Shown in pieces: positions 34,957-44,617 of a stretch of DNA of 64,000 nt. Source of the DNA: Duncaniella dubosii (GTDB taxonomy: Bacteria; Bacteroidota; Bacteroidia; Bacteroidales; Muribaculaceae); NCBI RefSeq assembly GCF_004803915.1, contig NZ_CP039396.1, positions 3,534,001-3,598,000 of the forward strand, given 5' to 3'. The translations under genes were made by a program, and so were the position numbers. Every line of letters begins with the position of its first letter. Positions within the stretch are counted from its first letter, which is position 1. The notes under the pieces are model-generated. The model was not told where the DNA came from. It was given only the letters and a program-made list of their open reading frames with translations, and ran no database searches.

Positions 34957-37221
34957 TTAACCTTCGATAGCTGAAATACGCTTCAGATTTCCGACCACCC
35001 ACACTGTATCGCCTGCGGTGAACACAATCGACACATCAGGCTGCAGATACTCGTCGCCACGCTGGACAGCAACCAGAAGCGCTTCCCATGTGTTGCGGAA
35101 ATCAGAGCTGACTATTGTCTTGCCAATGAGCGGCGATGTCGGTTTAAGAAGTATGCCTGTGAGCTTCACATCTGTCGAAGTCGCGGATGCGGTTTCATCC
35201 TCGCTATTGGCTTCTACCACAGGAAGAAGTCTCTGTATCTCCTCGTCAGTTCCTATCACTCCGAGCACGTCTCCGGGAAAAACTCGTTCGGTAGCACCGG
35301 GCACCATAATCATGCGTCCACCACGCTGAATCGACGACACCGAGACTCCATAGCGGCTGCGAAGTCCGGAATTTTTCAGCTGCTCGCCGACAAAAGGACA
35401 CTGGTAGCCGACGGTCATGTAGGCAAGGTGCATATTGGGGACAAGACGGTTTTTCGCTCCGCTACGGCGCAGCTCACGCTCATTGAGATTGTCGATAAAG
35501 CGAGATTCGATTCTGACCATACGCCTGTGGGCTGATTTTGAAAACGAGAGTGCGAGAATAAAGAAGAGCCCCACACCGATAGTCCAGCCGACGGCCATAG
35601 AATAGATCGAGCTTAGAAGATAGACCACCAGAATCATAGCAATCAGCAACCTGACGATAGTCATTATGATAAGTGGTACGTCGTAGCGTGCGTTGGCAGC
35701 CACAAGACGCTCGCGCTCAGTTTTCTTCGAGGCCGGATAGGTCATGGCCAGCAGAAACGGCGACATTAATATTAGAGCCACTACAGTGGTCACGAAGCGT
35801 CCCCACGAAGGGAAAATACCAGTAAAAAGTGGCTGAAGATAGTCGAGTGATATTATACAGAGCGCGATAAGCACCATCGAGTAAAGCACGACGCGCCACA
35901 GATAGCGCTTGAAAAGAGACATCCAAAGCTGTTTTGTCGCGCTTGCCGAAGTCGTCGCGTCCTCTGTATATCTGTCAATGAGGAAATGGAGACGCTTTGG
36001 CAGATGCGCCTCGACAAAATCACATGCCGGTCCCGCCATACGGATGAAATACGGAGTGGTGAATGTAGTCACCACCGACACTGCAACCACTATAGGATAG
36101 ATCTGCGGGTCAAGGACTCCGAGCGACATGCCAAGCGATGCGATAATGAAAGCGAACTCTCCGATCTGCGTCAACGAGAACCCCGACTCTATGGCAACCC
36201 GAAGAGACTGTCCGGTCAGCAGCATGCCGGTAGTGCCGAAAAATATCATGCCGACAATCACGACCGCCGACAGGAAAAGAATCGGCCCCCAGTATTCGAC
36301 AATTATATGCGGATTGACCATCATGCCGACCGAGAGGAAAAAGACTGAGCCAAAAAGATCCTTGACAGGAAGTGTGACCTTCTCGATACGCTCGGCAAAG
36401 CTCGTCCCGGCAAGAATCGAGCCCATGACGAACGCTCCGAGAGCCAGAGAGAAGCCACACGCCACGGAAAAAACCGCCATACCGAGACACAGTCCCATCG
36501 ACACGATGAGAAGAGTCTCGGAATTGAGAAATCTCCGCTGGGAGTTGAGAAGCGATGGAAGCACAAACACTCCCACGACAAACCATATTATAAGGAAGAA
36601 AGCAAGCTTGCTGACACTGTAGAGCATTTCACCGCCTTCCACACTGTTGTTTATCGCGATTGACGACAGTATGACCATCATTAACACAGCAAAAAGGTCT
36701 TCGACAATCAGGACGGCAAACACAAGCGACGCAAATTTGCGGTGACGCAGGTTCAGATCGGTAAAAGCCTTTATAATAATGGTGGTAGACGACATGGATA
36801 GCATGCCACCGAGAAAAAGACTGTTGATATGGGAAAAGCCAAGCACATGACCGACCGCAAAACCTGCACCCATCATTCCGCAGACGATAAAAAGAGCCGT
36901 GACGACAGCCGAACCTCCGGCATTGACAAGTTTCTTGAAACTGAATTCAAGCCCGAGCGAAAACAGCAGAACCACGATGCCTATCTGTGCCCAGAACTCG
37001 ATATTGTCTTCCGTACTTACCGACGGAAGATATTCGAAATGAGGACTGGCAAGGAAACCGGCGACAATATAGCCGAGGACAACCGGCTGTTTAAGCCATT
37101 TGAACACCAGAGTCGTTACGGCCCCGAGAATCAGTATGAATGCGAGGTCACGGATAAGTCCCTCGACATTGAACGTCTCTGATGCGACGGCGGCGTTTGC
37201 GAGAATCAGGTTGAGTATCAT
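34957..37221 (-). CDS. Kef/CPA2-type cation:proton antiporter with C-terminal TrkA-C domains
   Basis: The 754-residue inner-membrane protein contains a CPA2 Na+/H+ exchanger core (about residues 20-400) with VVLGYIVAGFLASPHF and VVLLFSLGLEFSFKKL, a second hydrophobic block (about 435-570), and two C-terminal cytoplasmic TrkA-C-like regulatory domains (about 600-665 and 680-750; LGVIGTDEEI and TVWVVGNLKRI). Such proteins exchange K+ or Na+ for protons and help with pH or osmotic balance. No full RCK/NAD-binding domain is evident. It is 37 nt downstream of an MgtC-type gene on the same strand, so they may be co-transcribed. Confidence 0.88.
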   Translation of the reverse strand: MILNLILANAAVASETFNVEGLIRDLAFILILGAVTTLVFKWLKQPVVLGYIVAGFLASPHFEYLPSVSTEDNIEFWAQIGIVVLLFSLGLEFSFKKLVNAGGSAVVTALFIVCGMMGAGFAVGHVLGFSHINSLFLGGMLSMSSTTIIIKAFTDLNLRHRKFASLVFAVLIVEDLFAVLMMVILSSIAINNSVEGGEMLYSVSKLAFFLIIWFVVGVFVLPSLLNSQRRFLNSETLLIVSMGLCLGMAVFSVACGFSLALGAFVMGSILAGTSFAERIEKVTLPVKDLFGSVFFLSVGMMVNPHIIVEYWGPILFLSAVVIVGMIFFGTTGMLLTGQSLRVAIESGFSLTQIGEFAFIIASLGMSLGVLDPQIYPIVVAVSVVTTFTTPYFIRMAGPACDFVEAHLPKRLHFLIDRYTEDATTSASATKQLWMSLFKRYLWRVVLYSMVLIALCIISLDYLQPLFTGIFPSWGRFVTTVVALILMSPFLLAMTYPASKKTERERLVAANARYDVPLIIMTIVRLLIAMILVVYLLSSIYSMAVGWTIGVGLFFILALSFSKSAHRRMVRIESRFIDNLNERELRRSGAKNRLVPNMHLAYMTVGYQCPFVGEQLKNSGLRSRYGVSVSSIQRGGRMIMVPGATERVFPGDVLGVIGTDEEIQRLLPVVEANSEDETASATSTDVKLTGILLKPTSPLIGKTIVSSDFRNTWEALLVAVQRGDEYLQPDVSIVFTAGDTVWVVGNLKRISAIEG

Positions 37222-37258
37222 AATAGAAAGCGTAATTCATTATAGTGTGTTTCTCCGC

Positions 37259-37975
37259 TCAGGAGAGATCAGCCTGATTGGAGAGCGAGATTGAGATTGT
37301 AGGATGCACATCGTGGAGAGCTGAGAAGACCTCTATGAAATCGGAATGCTCACGGATCAGAATCAGAAGATTGAGCCGCGTGGAATCAGCCTCGTAATCA
37401 TATTCCACATAGACCCTTGAAAGATGGATATTGTAGCGTTCGAGAACATCGCGATATGGCTTTATGGTCTTCACTATCCCCTTTACCTTGAGCCTGATTG
37501 TGCGCGCCTCATTCCCGACATTGACACGATGTTCAATCTGTTCGAGAATGGTAAGCACTACAAGCACCAGTATTGTCGCCACCACTGCAATAAGATAGAG
37601 CCCACAGCCCACGGCCATGCCTATGGTCGCGATTATCCAGATGCCGGCGGCCGTCGTCAGACCGCGGACCGACCCTTTCATCTGTATTATAGTTCCCGCA
37701 CCGAGAAAACCGATACCCGACAGAACCTGAGCGGCTATTCGGCTTGGGTCACCTCGAAGAAGCCCCACTGTCTCCTGACACACATAAATCGAAAGCATCA
37801 TCGCAATGCAGGCACCCATCGAAATCAGCGAGAACGTGCGCAGTCCGGCCATCTGCCCTTTGCGCTTGCGTTCTATACCTATCACACTGCCGAGAAGCAG
37901 ACTGAGTGTTATACGAAAAATTGCCGATGTCGTGTTGAGCTCGACATTGTTGACTATGTGCCAGAATTGTTCCAT
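37259..37975 (-). CDS. MgtC/SapB family membrane protein
   Basis: The 238-residue protein has four to five membrane helices in the first 150 residues with the MgtC signature LSLLLGSVIGIERKRKGQMAGLRTFSLI (key residues GxERxxxGxxAGLRT) and GIGFLGAGTIIQ. A C-terminal ACT-like cytoplasmic domain (about 165-238) follows. MgtC proteins are linked to Mg2+ limitation and membrane energetics; SapB-like members occur in most Bacteroidales with little known of their role. It is between the coiled-coil membrane gene (terminator at 38007-38032) and the antiporter gene. Confidence 0.9.
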   Translation of the reverse strand: MEQFWHIVNNVELNTTSAIFRITLSLLLGSVIGIERKRKGQMAGLRTFSLISMGACIAMMLSIYVCQETVGLLRGDPSRIAAQVLSGIGFLGAGTIIQMKGSVRGLTTAAGIWIIATIGMAVGCGLYLIAVVATILVLVVLTILEQIEHRVNVGNEARTIRLKVKGIVKTIKPYRDVLERYNIHLSRVYVEYDYEADSTRLNLLILIREHSDFIEVFSALHDVHPTISISLSNQADLS

Positions 37976-38006
37976 TGTTGTTCAGGAGACTTTTCAGGAG
38001 AAAACC

Positions 38007-38032
38007 GGCCGACGGCACGAAGGCCATCGGCC
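38007..38032 (-). terminator. Terminator after the coiled-coil protein gene
   Basis: Arms 38007-38016 and 38023-38032 pair over 10 bp with one G-U, with a 6-nt loop; on the minus strand the stem is followed by GG then TTTT. It lies directly downstream of the gene ending at 38049. Confidence 0.7.
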
Positions 38033-38048
38033 TGAAAGCTCCTGATGT

Positions 38049-38960
38049 TTATTTTTTCATCGTAAAGTGACGTGATGTCAGACGGTAGCCGTCGGTGAAA
38101 AGCTCGACAGTATAGTCACCGGGGGTGAGAGTAGTGTTGACATCCCAATAGATTTTCACTCCGGGAATCTCCTCGCCGGCATATTCGATGGATTTACGGG
38201 CTGTACACGGAATCGACTTACCCTCGAAACTGAACGAGCCCACGCCGCCGAGCAACTGCCCCTCAGGATTGACGAGGCGGAGATAGATGGTCTTTTCACC
38301 GACAGGAGTCGAATTGTTCTGGGGGATAGTGAACGTCACCATCAGCTGTTTTGCCTTGGTGATATTTTTTTCTGTCTTGCCGTTTTTCTTGAGTCCTGTC
38401 AGTGACACGCCTGTGACATTGAGCTTCTCAGCCAGAGTCATTCGCTCGCTCAGAGTCTCTGCTGTACGGGTAACTTCCTGCACTCGGGATGAAAGGCGTT
38501 CATTCAGACTCTTTATTTCCTGATTTTCGGCTCTAAGACCGGCATTTTCCTTATTGAGAGAGTCAATCTGCGCGATATAGTGGCGAAGAAGGCTTTTGAG
38601 TGTGGCGATTTCTTTCTGAAGTTCGTTGATGCGAGCCTGTGATTTCACCTTCTCGCTCTTCAATTCCTGCATAAGCTGCTCGACCTTGGCCTTTGCAGCT
38701 GTATATTTTGCAAGGATAGTGTCGTTTGCGAGTCGCTGAGCCTGATCCTCATATTGCTGGAACTCGGCATTGAGCACATCAAATTCGTTTGACAGCTGGA
38801 GCTGTTCGTTCGAAAGTTTCAATTCCTCATTTTCAAGCTGAGCTTCCTGCACCTGAGATTTCAACGACGCAACCTGCGTCACACCGAAACCGACCGCGAT
38901 AAGCAATAGGGCTGCCAGAACAATGGTCAAAATGACCATGGGTGACATTTTTCCTTTCAT
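38049..38960 (-). CDS. Single-pass membrane protein with long coiled coil, unknown function
   Basis: The 303-residue protein has an N-terminal membrane helix (about 9-29), a long coiled coil (about 30-185; repeated LENEELKLSNEQLQLSNE-type heptads) and a C-terminal beta-rich domain (about 200-303) with VTFTIPQNNSTPVGEKTIYL and a conserved Cys. The orientation suggests that the coil and the C-terminal domain are periplasmic. I recognise the pattern as a common Bacteroidales hypothetical protein but know no function; a structural envelope role is likely. It has its own promoter (39038-39069) divergent from the TamL-like gene. Confidence 0.78.
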   Translation of the reverse strand: MKGKMSPMVILTIVLAALLLIAVGFGVTQVASLKSQVQEAQLENEELKLSNEQLQLSNEFDVLNAEFQQYEDQAQRLANDTILAKYTAAKAKVEQLMQELKSEKVKSQARINELQKEIATLKSLLRHYIAQIDSLNKENAGLRAENQEIKSLNERLSSRVQEVTRTAETLSERMTLAEKLNVTGVSLTGLKKNGKTEKNITKAKQLMVTFTIPQNNSTPVGEKTIYLRLVNPEGQLLGGVGSFSFEGKSIPCTARKSIEYAGEEIPGVKIYWDVNTTLTPGDYTVELFTDGYRLTSRHFTMKK

Positions 38961-39037
38961 AATTCTATTCAGATATGTTCAATTGATGAAAATTTAGACA
39001 AAAATCGGCTGGAAGACATCCCCCCTCAGCCAAGCTG

Positions 39038-39069
39038 CAAAATTACGAAACCGTCCACTATAATCCAAA
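39038..39069 (-). promoter_or_regulatory. Promoter of the coiled-coil protein gene
   Basis: On the minus strand TTTG (39066-39069) and TAATTTTG (39038-39045) are 20 nt apart, a near-perfect consensus. The leader is about 75 nt. Confidence 0.75.
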
Positions 39070-39147
39070 TCCACGAGCTTAAACTTTGTAACCCACGCAT
39101 CGAAAAGCTTCTGTTTTCTCTCTGTCTGCTTTTTTGCGACAGGGAAC

Positions 39148-39178
39148 TTGGTTATTTGACAGAGGAAATGTAACTTTG
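39148..39178 (+). promoter_or_regulatory. Promoter of the TamL-like gene, very short leader
   Basis: TTG at 39148-39150 and TAACTTTG at 39171-39178 are 20 nt apart. The ATG at 39188 follows the -7 box after only 9 nt, so the predicted mRNA leader is a few nucleotides. Confidence 0.75.
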
Positions 39179-39187
39179 CAAATAATT

Positions 39188-41533
39188 ATGTGTAAATTCA
39201 CGCATTTTATTGTCGCATTTCTATCAGTGGCCTGTGTTCTGCTCATGTCGGGATGCAGTTCGACGCGTCATGTCCCCCAAGGTTCCTACCTGCTCGACAA
39301 GGTGAAAATCGACATCGAGGGAGACAAGGAGGTCACAGGAGATGAACTTGACAACTATCTAAAACAAAGCCCCAACCATAAAGTGCTCGGATTCTGGAAA
39401 CTGCAGCTCGGGACTTATAACCTTTCGGGTAAAGACTCGACGAAATGGTATAACCGCTGGGTCAGAAGAATGGGACAGCCACCGGTCATATACTCGCAAT
39501 CACTCACCGACGCATCAGCCCGACAGTTGCGTCAGGCGCTTGTCAATCGTGGCTACCTCGAAGCAAGAATCGATGTCGACACAATAATACAGACAGGCAA
39601 GAAAAAAATCGATGTCACATACAATGTCTTTACAGGCGAGCCACGACGCATATCGTCTATCGACTACGAAATCCCAGACACCCTCATCGAACGTATCGTA
39701 CTTGAAGACTCCGCACTATTTACACTACGCCCCGGCAACCGCTTTGACCGTGACATGCTCGATACCGAACGGACGCTGATAACCCAACGTCTGCGCAACC
39801 ACGGCTACTATTCGTTCAACAAAGAGTATATCACATTTTACGCCGACACGGCAGAATTTTCAAAAGAAGTATATCTTACCCTGAATGTCATGCCTCCGCG
39901 CACCTTGCATGGAGGAAAAATCGTGGCCGACTCACTTTCGCGCCATCAGCAATATTACATCAATAAAATCTATTTCGTCACTAACGGCTCATCCCCGACT
40001 GCAAACACCGTTCAGACAGATGCCGATACAGTAATATATCATGACATAGAAGTAATCTACGGGAAAGACCATTACATCAACCCCGGCATACTGCAACAAA
40101 AGTGTTATCTTACCCCCGGAAAAATCTATCGTGCGGCAGATGTCGACAGAACCTACGAGGCGCTCGCTCGTCTCGGCATCCTCAAAACAATCAATATTGA
40201 ACTTGTGCCTGTCGGGGATATAGACGGAAAACGCTGGCTAAACGCCTATATACAGCTATCACGCAACAAAAAACAGTCGATAACGTTTGATGTCGAGGGT
40301 ACAAACTCTGAAGGCGACCTCGGTTTCGGCATCGGCGCCACATATCAGCACAGGAATCTTGCAAAAAGTTCCCAACTCCTCACCGCCAGACTGAGAGTGA
40401 ACTACGAAAGTCTGTCGGGATCGTTCAACGGTCTCATAAACGACCGCTACACAGAATATGCAGGCGAAGTCGGAATTACTTTCCCTAAATTCGAATTCCC
40501 GTTCGCATCACAACGGCTCAGGGAACGGCTCAATGTAAGCACCGAATTCGCACTGTCGTTCAACTATCAGGAACGACCTGAATACACACGAATAATAGCC
40601 GGAGCGGCATGGAAATACAAGTGGGGCAACCGCAGCAACACACGTCGCCACTATTTCGACCTCATAGACATCAACTATGTCTATCTGCCGGAAAGCACCA
40701 ACAACTTTCTCGACCTTATAGCCCCTGACAACCCACTGCTCCGCTACAGCTACGAAGACCATTTCATAATGAGCATGGGCTACAGGTATTATGACACCAA
40801 CAAGCGAATCCCCTCTTCGCTGACAAAGACATATACACTGCAACCGACAGTCTACACCCTGCGAGCATCTATCGAGACCGCCGGCAATCTGCTCTATGCC
40901 ATCTCGTCGCTCACCGACAGCAAACGCCGAAACGGAGCTTACCGGGTGTTCGGCATAAACTACTCGCAGTATGTCAAATCAGAAATCGATTACTCCATCA
41001 CCCGGAACTTCAACCAGCGCCACTCACTTGCATTCCATGTCGGCGGCGGCATAGGAGTACCCTATGGCAACTCGACTGTGCTTCCTTTCGAAAAGCGTTT
41101 CTATGCCGGAGGCGCAAACGGTGTACGCGGCTGGGGAGTGCGCACTCTCGGCCCGGGCAGATATGACTCCCACAACTCCGTAAGCGATTTTATCAACCAG
41201 TGCGGCGACATCCGTCTGGACATGAGCCTTGAGTACAGAACAAAACTGTTCTGGGTCCTTGAAGCCGGAGCATTTGTCGACGCTGGAAACATATGGACAA
41301 TCCACAACTACGAAAATCAGCCCGGAGGCATGTTTAAATTCAACACCTTCTGGAAAGAGATTGCCGTCGCATACGGACTTGGCCTGCGGTTTGACTTCTC
41401 CTATTTCCTGCTCCGACTCGATCTCGGTCTGAAAGCCCACAATCCGGCGATGGGACAGGAACAATGGCCAATCATCCATCCCGACTGGCACCGTGACGCC
41501 ACATTTCACTTTGCAGTCGGCTATCCATTCTAA
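39188..41533 (+). CDS. BamA/TamA family outer-membrane lipoprotein (TamL-like)
   Basis: From ATG at 39188 the product is 781 residues. A lipoprotein signal peptide (LLMSGCSS) is followed by POTRA-like repeats (about 35-370) and an Omp85 beta-barrel with GGANGVRGWGVRTLGPG near residue 640 (the VRGW variant of the barrel-lock motif VRGF) and a C-terminal aromatic residue (GYPF). Omp85 proteins insert or export outer-membrane proteins; the lipidated Bacteroidota version is called TamL and usually works with a TamB-like protein, which is not nearby here. An upstream TTG-type extension to 39134 would overlap the promoter and disrupt the signal peptide, so it is rejected. Confidence 0.88.
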   Translation: MCKFTHFIVAFLSVACVLLMSGCSSTRHVPQGSYLLDKVKIDIEGDKEVTGDELDNYLKQSPNHKVLGFWKLQLGTYNLSGKDSTKWYNRWVRRMGQPPVIYSQSLTDASARQLRQALVNRGYLEARIDVDTIIQTGKKKIDVTYNVFTGEPRRISSIDYEIPDTLIERIVLEDSALFTLRPGNRFDRDMLDTERTLITQRLRNHGYYSFNKEYITFYADTAEFSKEVYLTLNVMPPRTLHGGKIVADSLSRHQQYYINKIYFVTNGSSPTANTVQTDADTVIYHDIEVIYGKDHYINPGILQQKCYLTPGKIYRAADVDRTYEALARLGILKTINIELVPVGDIDGKRWLNAYIQLSRNKKQSITFDVEGTNSEGDLGFGIGATYQHRNLAKSSQLLTARLRVNYESLSGSFNGLINDRYTEYAGEVGITFPKFEFPFASQRLRERLNVSTEFALSFNYQERPEYTRIIAGAAWKYKWGNRSNTRRHYFDLIDINYVYLPESTNNFLDLIAPDNPLLRYSYEDHFIMSMGYRYYDTNKRIPSSLTKTYTLQPTVYTLRASIETAGNLLYAISSLTDSKRRNGAYRVFGINYSQYVKSEIDYSITRNFNQRHSLAFHVGGGIGVPYGNSTVLPFEKRFYAGGANGVRGWGVRTLGPGRYDSHNSVSDFINQCGDIRLDMSLEYRTKLFWVLEAGAFVDAGNIWTIHNYENQPGGMFKFNTFWKEIAVAYGLGLRFDFSYFLLRLDLGLKAHNPAMGQEQWPIIHPDWHRDATFHFAVGYPF

Positions 41534-41614
41534 TCCGCCACACATATCTATTATGTAATTCATACATATTATATTAATATTATTCTGAATTGACATATTA
41601 AATCAAAGTAACAG

Positions 41615-42289
41615 ATGAAACAGCTCATAATATTCGATCTTGACGGGACTCTGCTCAACACCATCGCAGACCTCGGCACAGCAACAAACCACGCACTGCG
41701 TGCATGCGGATTCCCGCAACACAATCTCGCGTCATATCCGAAAATGGTCGGCAACGGAATCACCCGCCTCATCGAGCGAGCACTACCCGAAGACGAACGC
41801 ACTCCGGAAACCATAGACAAGGTGCGCACCCACTTCAAAGAATATTATGACATGCATCAGACGGATCTCACTCAGCCATATCCGGGTATCAATGATATGC
41901 TGCGCGAACTGTCGGAAATGGGAGTAAAACTTGCGGTAGCATCCAACAAATATCAGGCAGCAGTCGAAGCTCTTATCAAGCATTATTTCCCATTTGTGAA
42001 CTGGCAGGCAGTCGAGGGACAGAAAGAAGGAGTCCCGACCAAACCCGATCCGTCAATCGTGTTTGAAATCCTTGCAAAATGTCCCGCCAGAAAATCCAAG
42101 GTGCTCTACGTAGGGGATTCAGGCGTAGACATGGAGACAGCCCGCAGGGCATGCGTGGACTCATGTGGCGTGACATGGGGATTCCGTTCAATCAAAGAGC
42201 TTAAAGACCACCATGCCGACAACATCGTCAACACACCCGACGAAATAATACAAGTTGTAAAACGCCCCGGACTTGAACTTTATGTCTAA
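41615..42289 (+). CDS. HAD family phosphatase, phosphoglycolate phosphatase-like
   Basis: The 224-residue protein starts with IFDLDGTLLNTIADL (HAD motif I with the nucleophile Asp and acid/base Asp), has a helical cap, SNKYQAAV for motif II, and a C-terminal LYVGDSGVDMETARRA motif IV. It resembles Gph, which removes phosphate from 2-phosphoglycolate; related HAD enzymes act on other small phosphates. It follows the TamL-like gene by about 80 nt, and no strong promoter was seen between them. Confidence 0.87.
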   Translation: MKQLIIFDLDGTLLNTIADLGTATNHALRACGFPQHNLASYPKMVGNGITRLIERALPEDERTPETIDKVRTHFKEYYDMHQTDLTQPYPGINDMLRELSEMGVKLAVASNKYQAAVEALIKHYFPFVNWQAVEGQKEGVPTKPDPSIVFEILAKCPARKSKVLYVGDSGVDMETARRACVDSCGVTWGFRSIKELKDHHADNIVNTPDEIIQVVKRPGLELYV

Positions 42290-42384
42290 AGCAACTCCTT
42301 GACCGATACGCAATTTGTCAGACAGCACCAACTAAGAAAACAACCGGCTCACCATACCAGCAATCTAAAAACTAACATACAATC

Positions 42385-44514
42385 ATGAAACACGTATATT
42401 ACGCACTGATCATAGTGCTCAACATAATCTCAGCCATCACTGCCGGAGCGGTCTCACGCAATGACACCAAGGTGCTGACCGACACATTTTATGAGCGTCT
42501 CGCCGTCGCGACCACACAGGAAGACTCATTGAGAATCATGAGCAATCTCTTTGACCTCCTGCCACGCGACGAAGGAACGGCCATCGGACTACAGATGTTT
42601 GACGTGGCCGACAGAGCAAACGATGTCAGCACGGCTCTGGAGACACTGCGTAACCTTACAAACCGTTACATCCGCAACGACTCTATGCTCGTTGAGCTTT
42701 ACAACCGCACACTGCGCTACTCCAAACTCGGCAATGAAGAGCAGTATGAAAACAAGCTCGACGAACTCCGCGAGACCCGCACACTGATAAAACTCACCCG
42801 CAACATCTGTCAGGCACGGTATTCAGATCCGAAGGAACAGAGGGAAATCCTGAAGGATCTGTTGCAGACCACCACGCTCAATCCTCCGACTAATCTTTAT
42901 GACAGAATCGTACTCAACCATTCAATCTGCATGCTGTTGTGGCAGATTGGCGCGAGCGACATCCTCACCCATAAACTCGACGAGCTCGGGGCTCTGATAG
43001 GTCAGTTGCCCCCTGCTACCATATCAATCCGCAACGCCTACAACGTCCATGCGGCACTGATTTACAGGGATAATATGGAATATGAAAAATCCATGCAGGC
43101 CGACATGAAGACGCTTGAAGGCATCGAATCTCTTGAAAAACATTATCGTGAAATCGGACGAATATATCACTCTTTCGATGCCAACCGCTACATTATCTAC
43201 ACGCGTCTTCTTTCCAATTTCCCGATGCTCGCGCCACATGAGATTGAAAAATACTATAAGCTTGCAATGGATCTTGCCGCCAGCGACTATACCTCAGCCG
43301 AAACAAATAAGGTCTCTCCCACCCCGCAGATATATTACAATCTTGCATATAAAAATTATGACAAGGCTCTCGGCTACATCAAAAGCTGCATCGACCATCC
43401 TTACAACATTCAGGACCGCCGACGGCTGCTGAAACACGAGATCGAATGCGCCGAAGCCGTAGGCGATAACGCAACGCTGCTGAAAGCCGCATGCGAATAC
43501 AACAAACTGCTTGAGGACAATCTGAGCCAGCGTCTCGATGAGAAATACCGCGAACTGCAGGTGCTTTCCGACAATTCGGAACTGACCAACAACTACAACC
43601 AGCTCCAGATAGAGAAGCAACGCGCCGAAGCACGCGCACTGCGGCTCACTGTACTAATCGCCATACTCGCCGCTGTCATACTCCTTATCTCCGTCATCGT
43701 GCTTTTCCGTCTGAACCGACGAAACCGTTCTCTCGTCATGACCCTCGACAAATCCAACCGTGAGCTGCTCGAGAAAAGCGAGAACCTCGAACAATCGCGA
43801 CAGGAACTCGTCAAAGCCCGCGATATGGCCCAGAAAGCCAACAACATGAAGACCGATTTCATCAAGAATATGAGCTATGAGGTGAACGCTCCTCTCAAGG
43901 CAATCAATGAATACAGCAAACTGATTGTCGACTGTGCTGACGCGTCAAACCGCAAATACCTCGAACGCTTTACCGCGCTCGTAGAGCTTAACAGCGAGCT
44001 GCTCAATACGATAGTCAACGACGTGCTCCACATATCGGAAATCGACAGCAATTCTGTTCCCATCCACAACCGTTCAACCGATCTGAGGTCTCTGTGCACA
44101 ATGGTGCTTGACGGGGTGCGCCAAAGATTATCGCCACATGTAGTCCTGCTATTCGATGCGGAATCACCGGCCATAAGCCTCTTCACAGACCCTCAGAGAC
44201 TTCATCAGATATTGCTAAACCTTCTGACAAATGCCGCCAAGTTCACCGCAAAAGGCTCTATCACTCTCTCTTATCGGATTGATGCGGACAACGGGACTGT
44301 GGTATTTAGCGTCACGGACACAGGAATCGGAATAAAACCCGACAAAAAAGATGCGATATTTGACAGGTTCGTCAAGCTCGACAAGGATACACAAGGTGCA
44401 GGGCTCGGCCTTACCATCTCCCGCATGCTCGCCCGTATAATGGGCGGAGACGTGCAGCTTGACACGAGCTATACCAAAGGGGCACGGTTTATAGTCATAT
44501 TACCTCAGAAATAA
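42385..44514 (+). CDS. TPR-type sensor histidine kinase lacking the phospho-acceptor His
   Basis: The 709-residue protein has an N-terminal signal segment (about 1-22), a helical TPR-like sensor region (about 30-400), one membrane helix (about 420-443), a short coiled coil, a HisKA-like dimerisation domain and a HATPase_c domain with intact N box (LLNLLTNAAKFT), G1 box (VTDTGIGI) and G2 box (GAGLGLTISR). In the H box the usual NMSHE(I/L)RTPL reads NMSYEVNAPLKAI: residue 498, which should be the phosphorylated His, is Tyr. ATP binding is thus probably kept but autophosphorylation on His is not possible at that site. It may act as a pseudokinase, heterodimer partner or scaffold. There is no response regulator next to it. 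Confidence 0.85.
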   Translation: MKHVYYALIIVLNIISAITAGAVSRNDTKVLTDTFYERLAVATTQEDSLRIMSNLFDLLPRDEGTAIGLQMFDVADRANDVSTALETLRNLTNRYIRNDSMLVELYNRTLRYSKLGNEEQYENKLDELRETRTLIKLTRNICQARYSDPKEQREILKDLLQTTTLNPPTNLYDRIVLNHSICMLLWQIGASDILTHKLDELGALIGQLPPATISIRNAYNVHAALIYRDNMEYEKSMQADMKTLEGIESLEKHYREIGRIYHSFDANRYIIYTRLLSNFPMLAPHEIEKYYKLAMDLAASDYTSAETNKVSPTPQIYYNLAYKNYDKALGYIKSCIDHPYNIQDRRRLLKHEIECAEAVGDNATLLKAACEYNKLLEDNLSQRLDEKYRELQVLSDNSELTNNYNQLQIEKQRAEARALRLTVLIAILAAVILLISVIVLFRLNRRNRSLVMTLDKSNRELLEKSENLEQSRQELVKARDMAQKANNMKTDFIKNMSYEVNAPLKAINEYSKLIVDCADASNRKYLERFTALVELNSELLNTIVNDVLHISEIDSNSVPIHNRSTDLRSLCTMVLDGVRQRLSPHVVLLFDAESPAISLFTDPQRLHQILLNLLTNAAKFTAKGSITLSYRIDADNGTVVFSVTDTGIGIKPDKKDAIFDRFVKLDKDTQGAGLGLTISRMLARIMGGDVQLDTSYTKGARFIVILPQK

Positions 44515-44601
44515 ACCGATAACCATATCTGATATACGAAAACCGGCAATCATCCCGAAAAAGCCGGGAGCCGGGAAGCCTGAAATCTCTAAGTTTTTTC
44601 G

Positions 44602-44609
44602 TATCTTTG
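44602..44609 (+). promoter_or_regulatory. -7 box of the DHH gene, very short leader
   Basis: TATCTTTG at 44602-44609 lies 8 nt before the ATG at 44618, predicting a leader of only a few nucleotides. No clear -33 element. Confidence 0.55.
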
Positions 44610-44617
44610 CGCTCATT

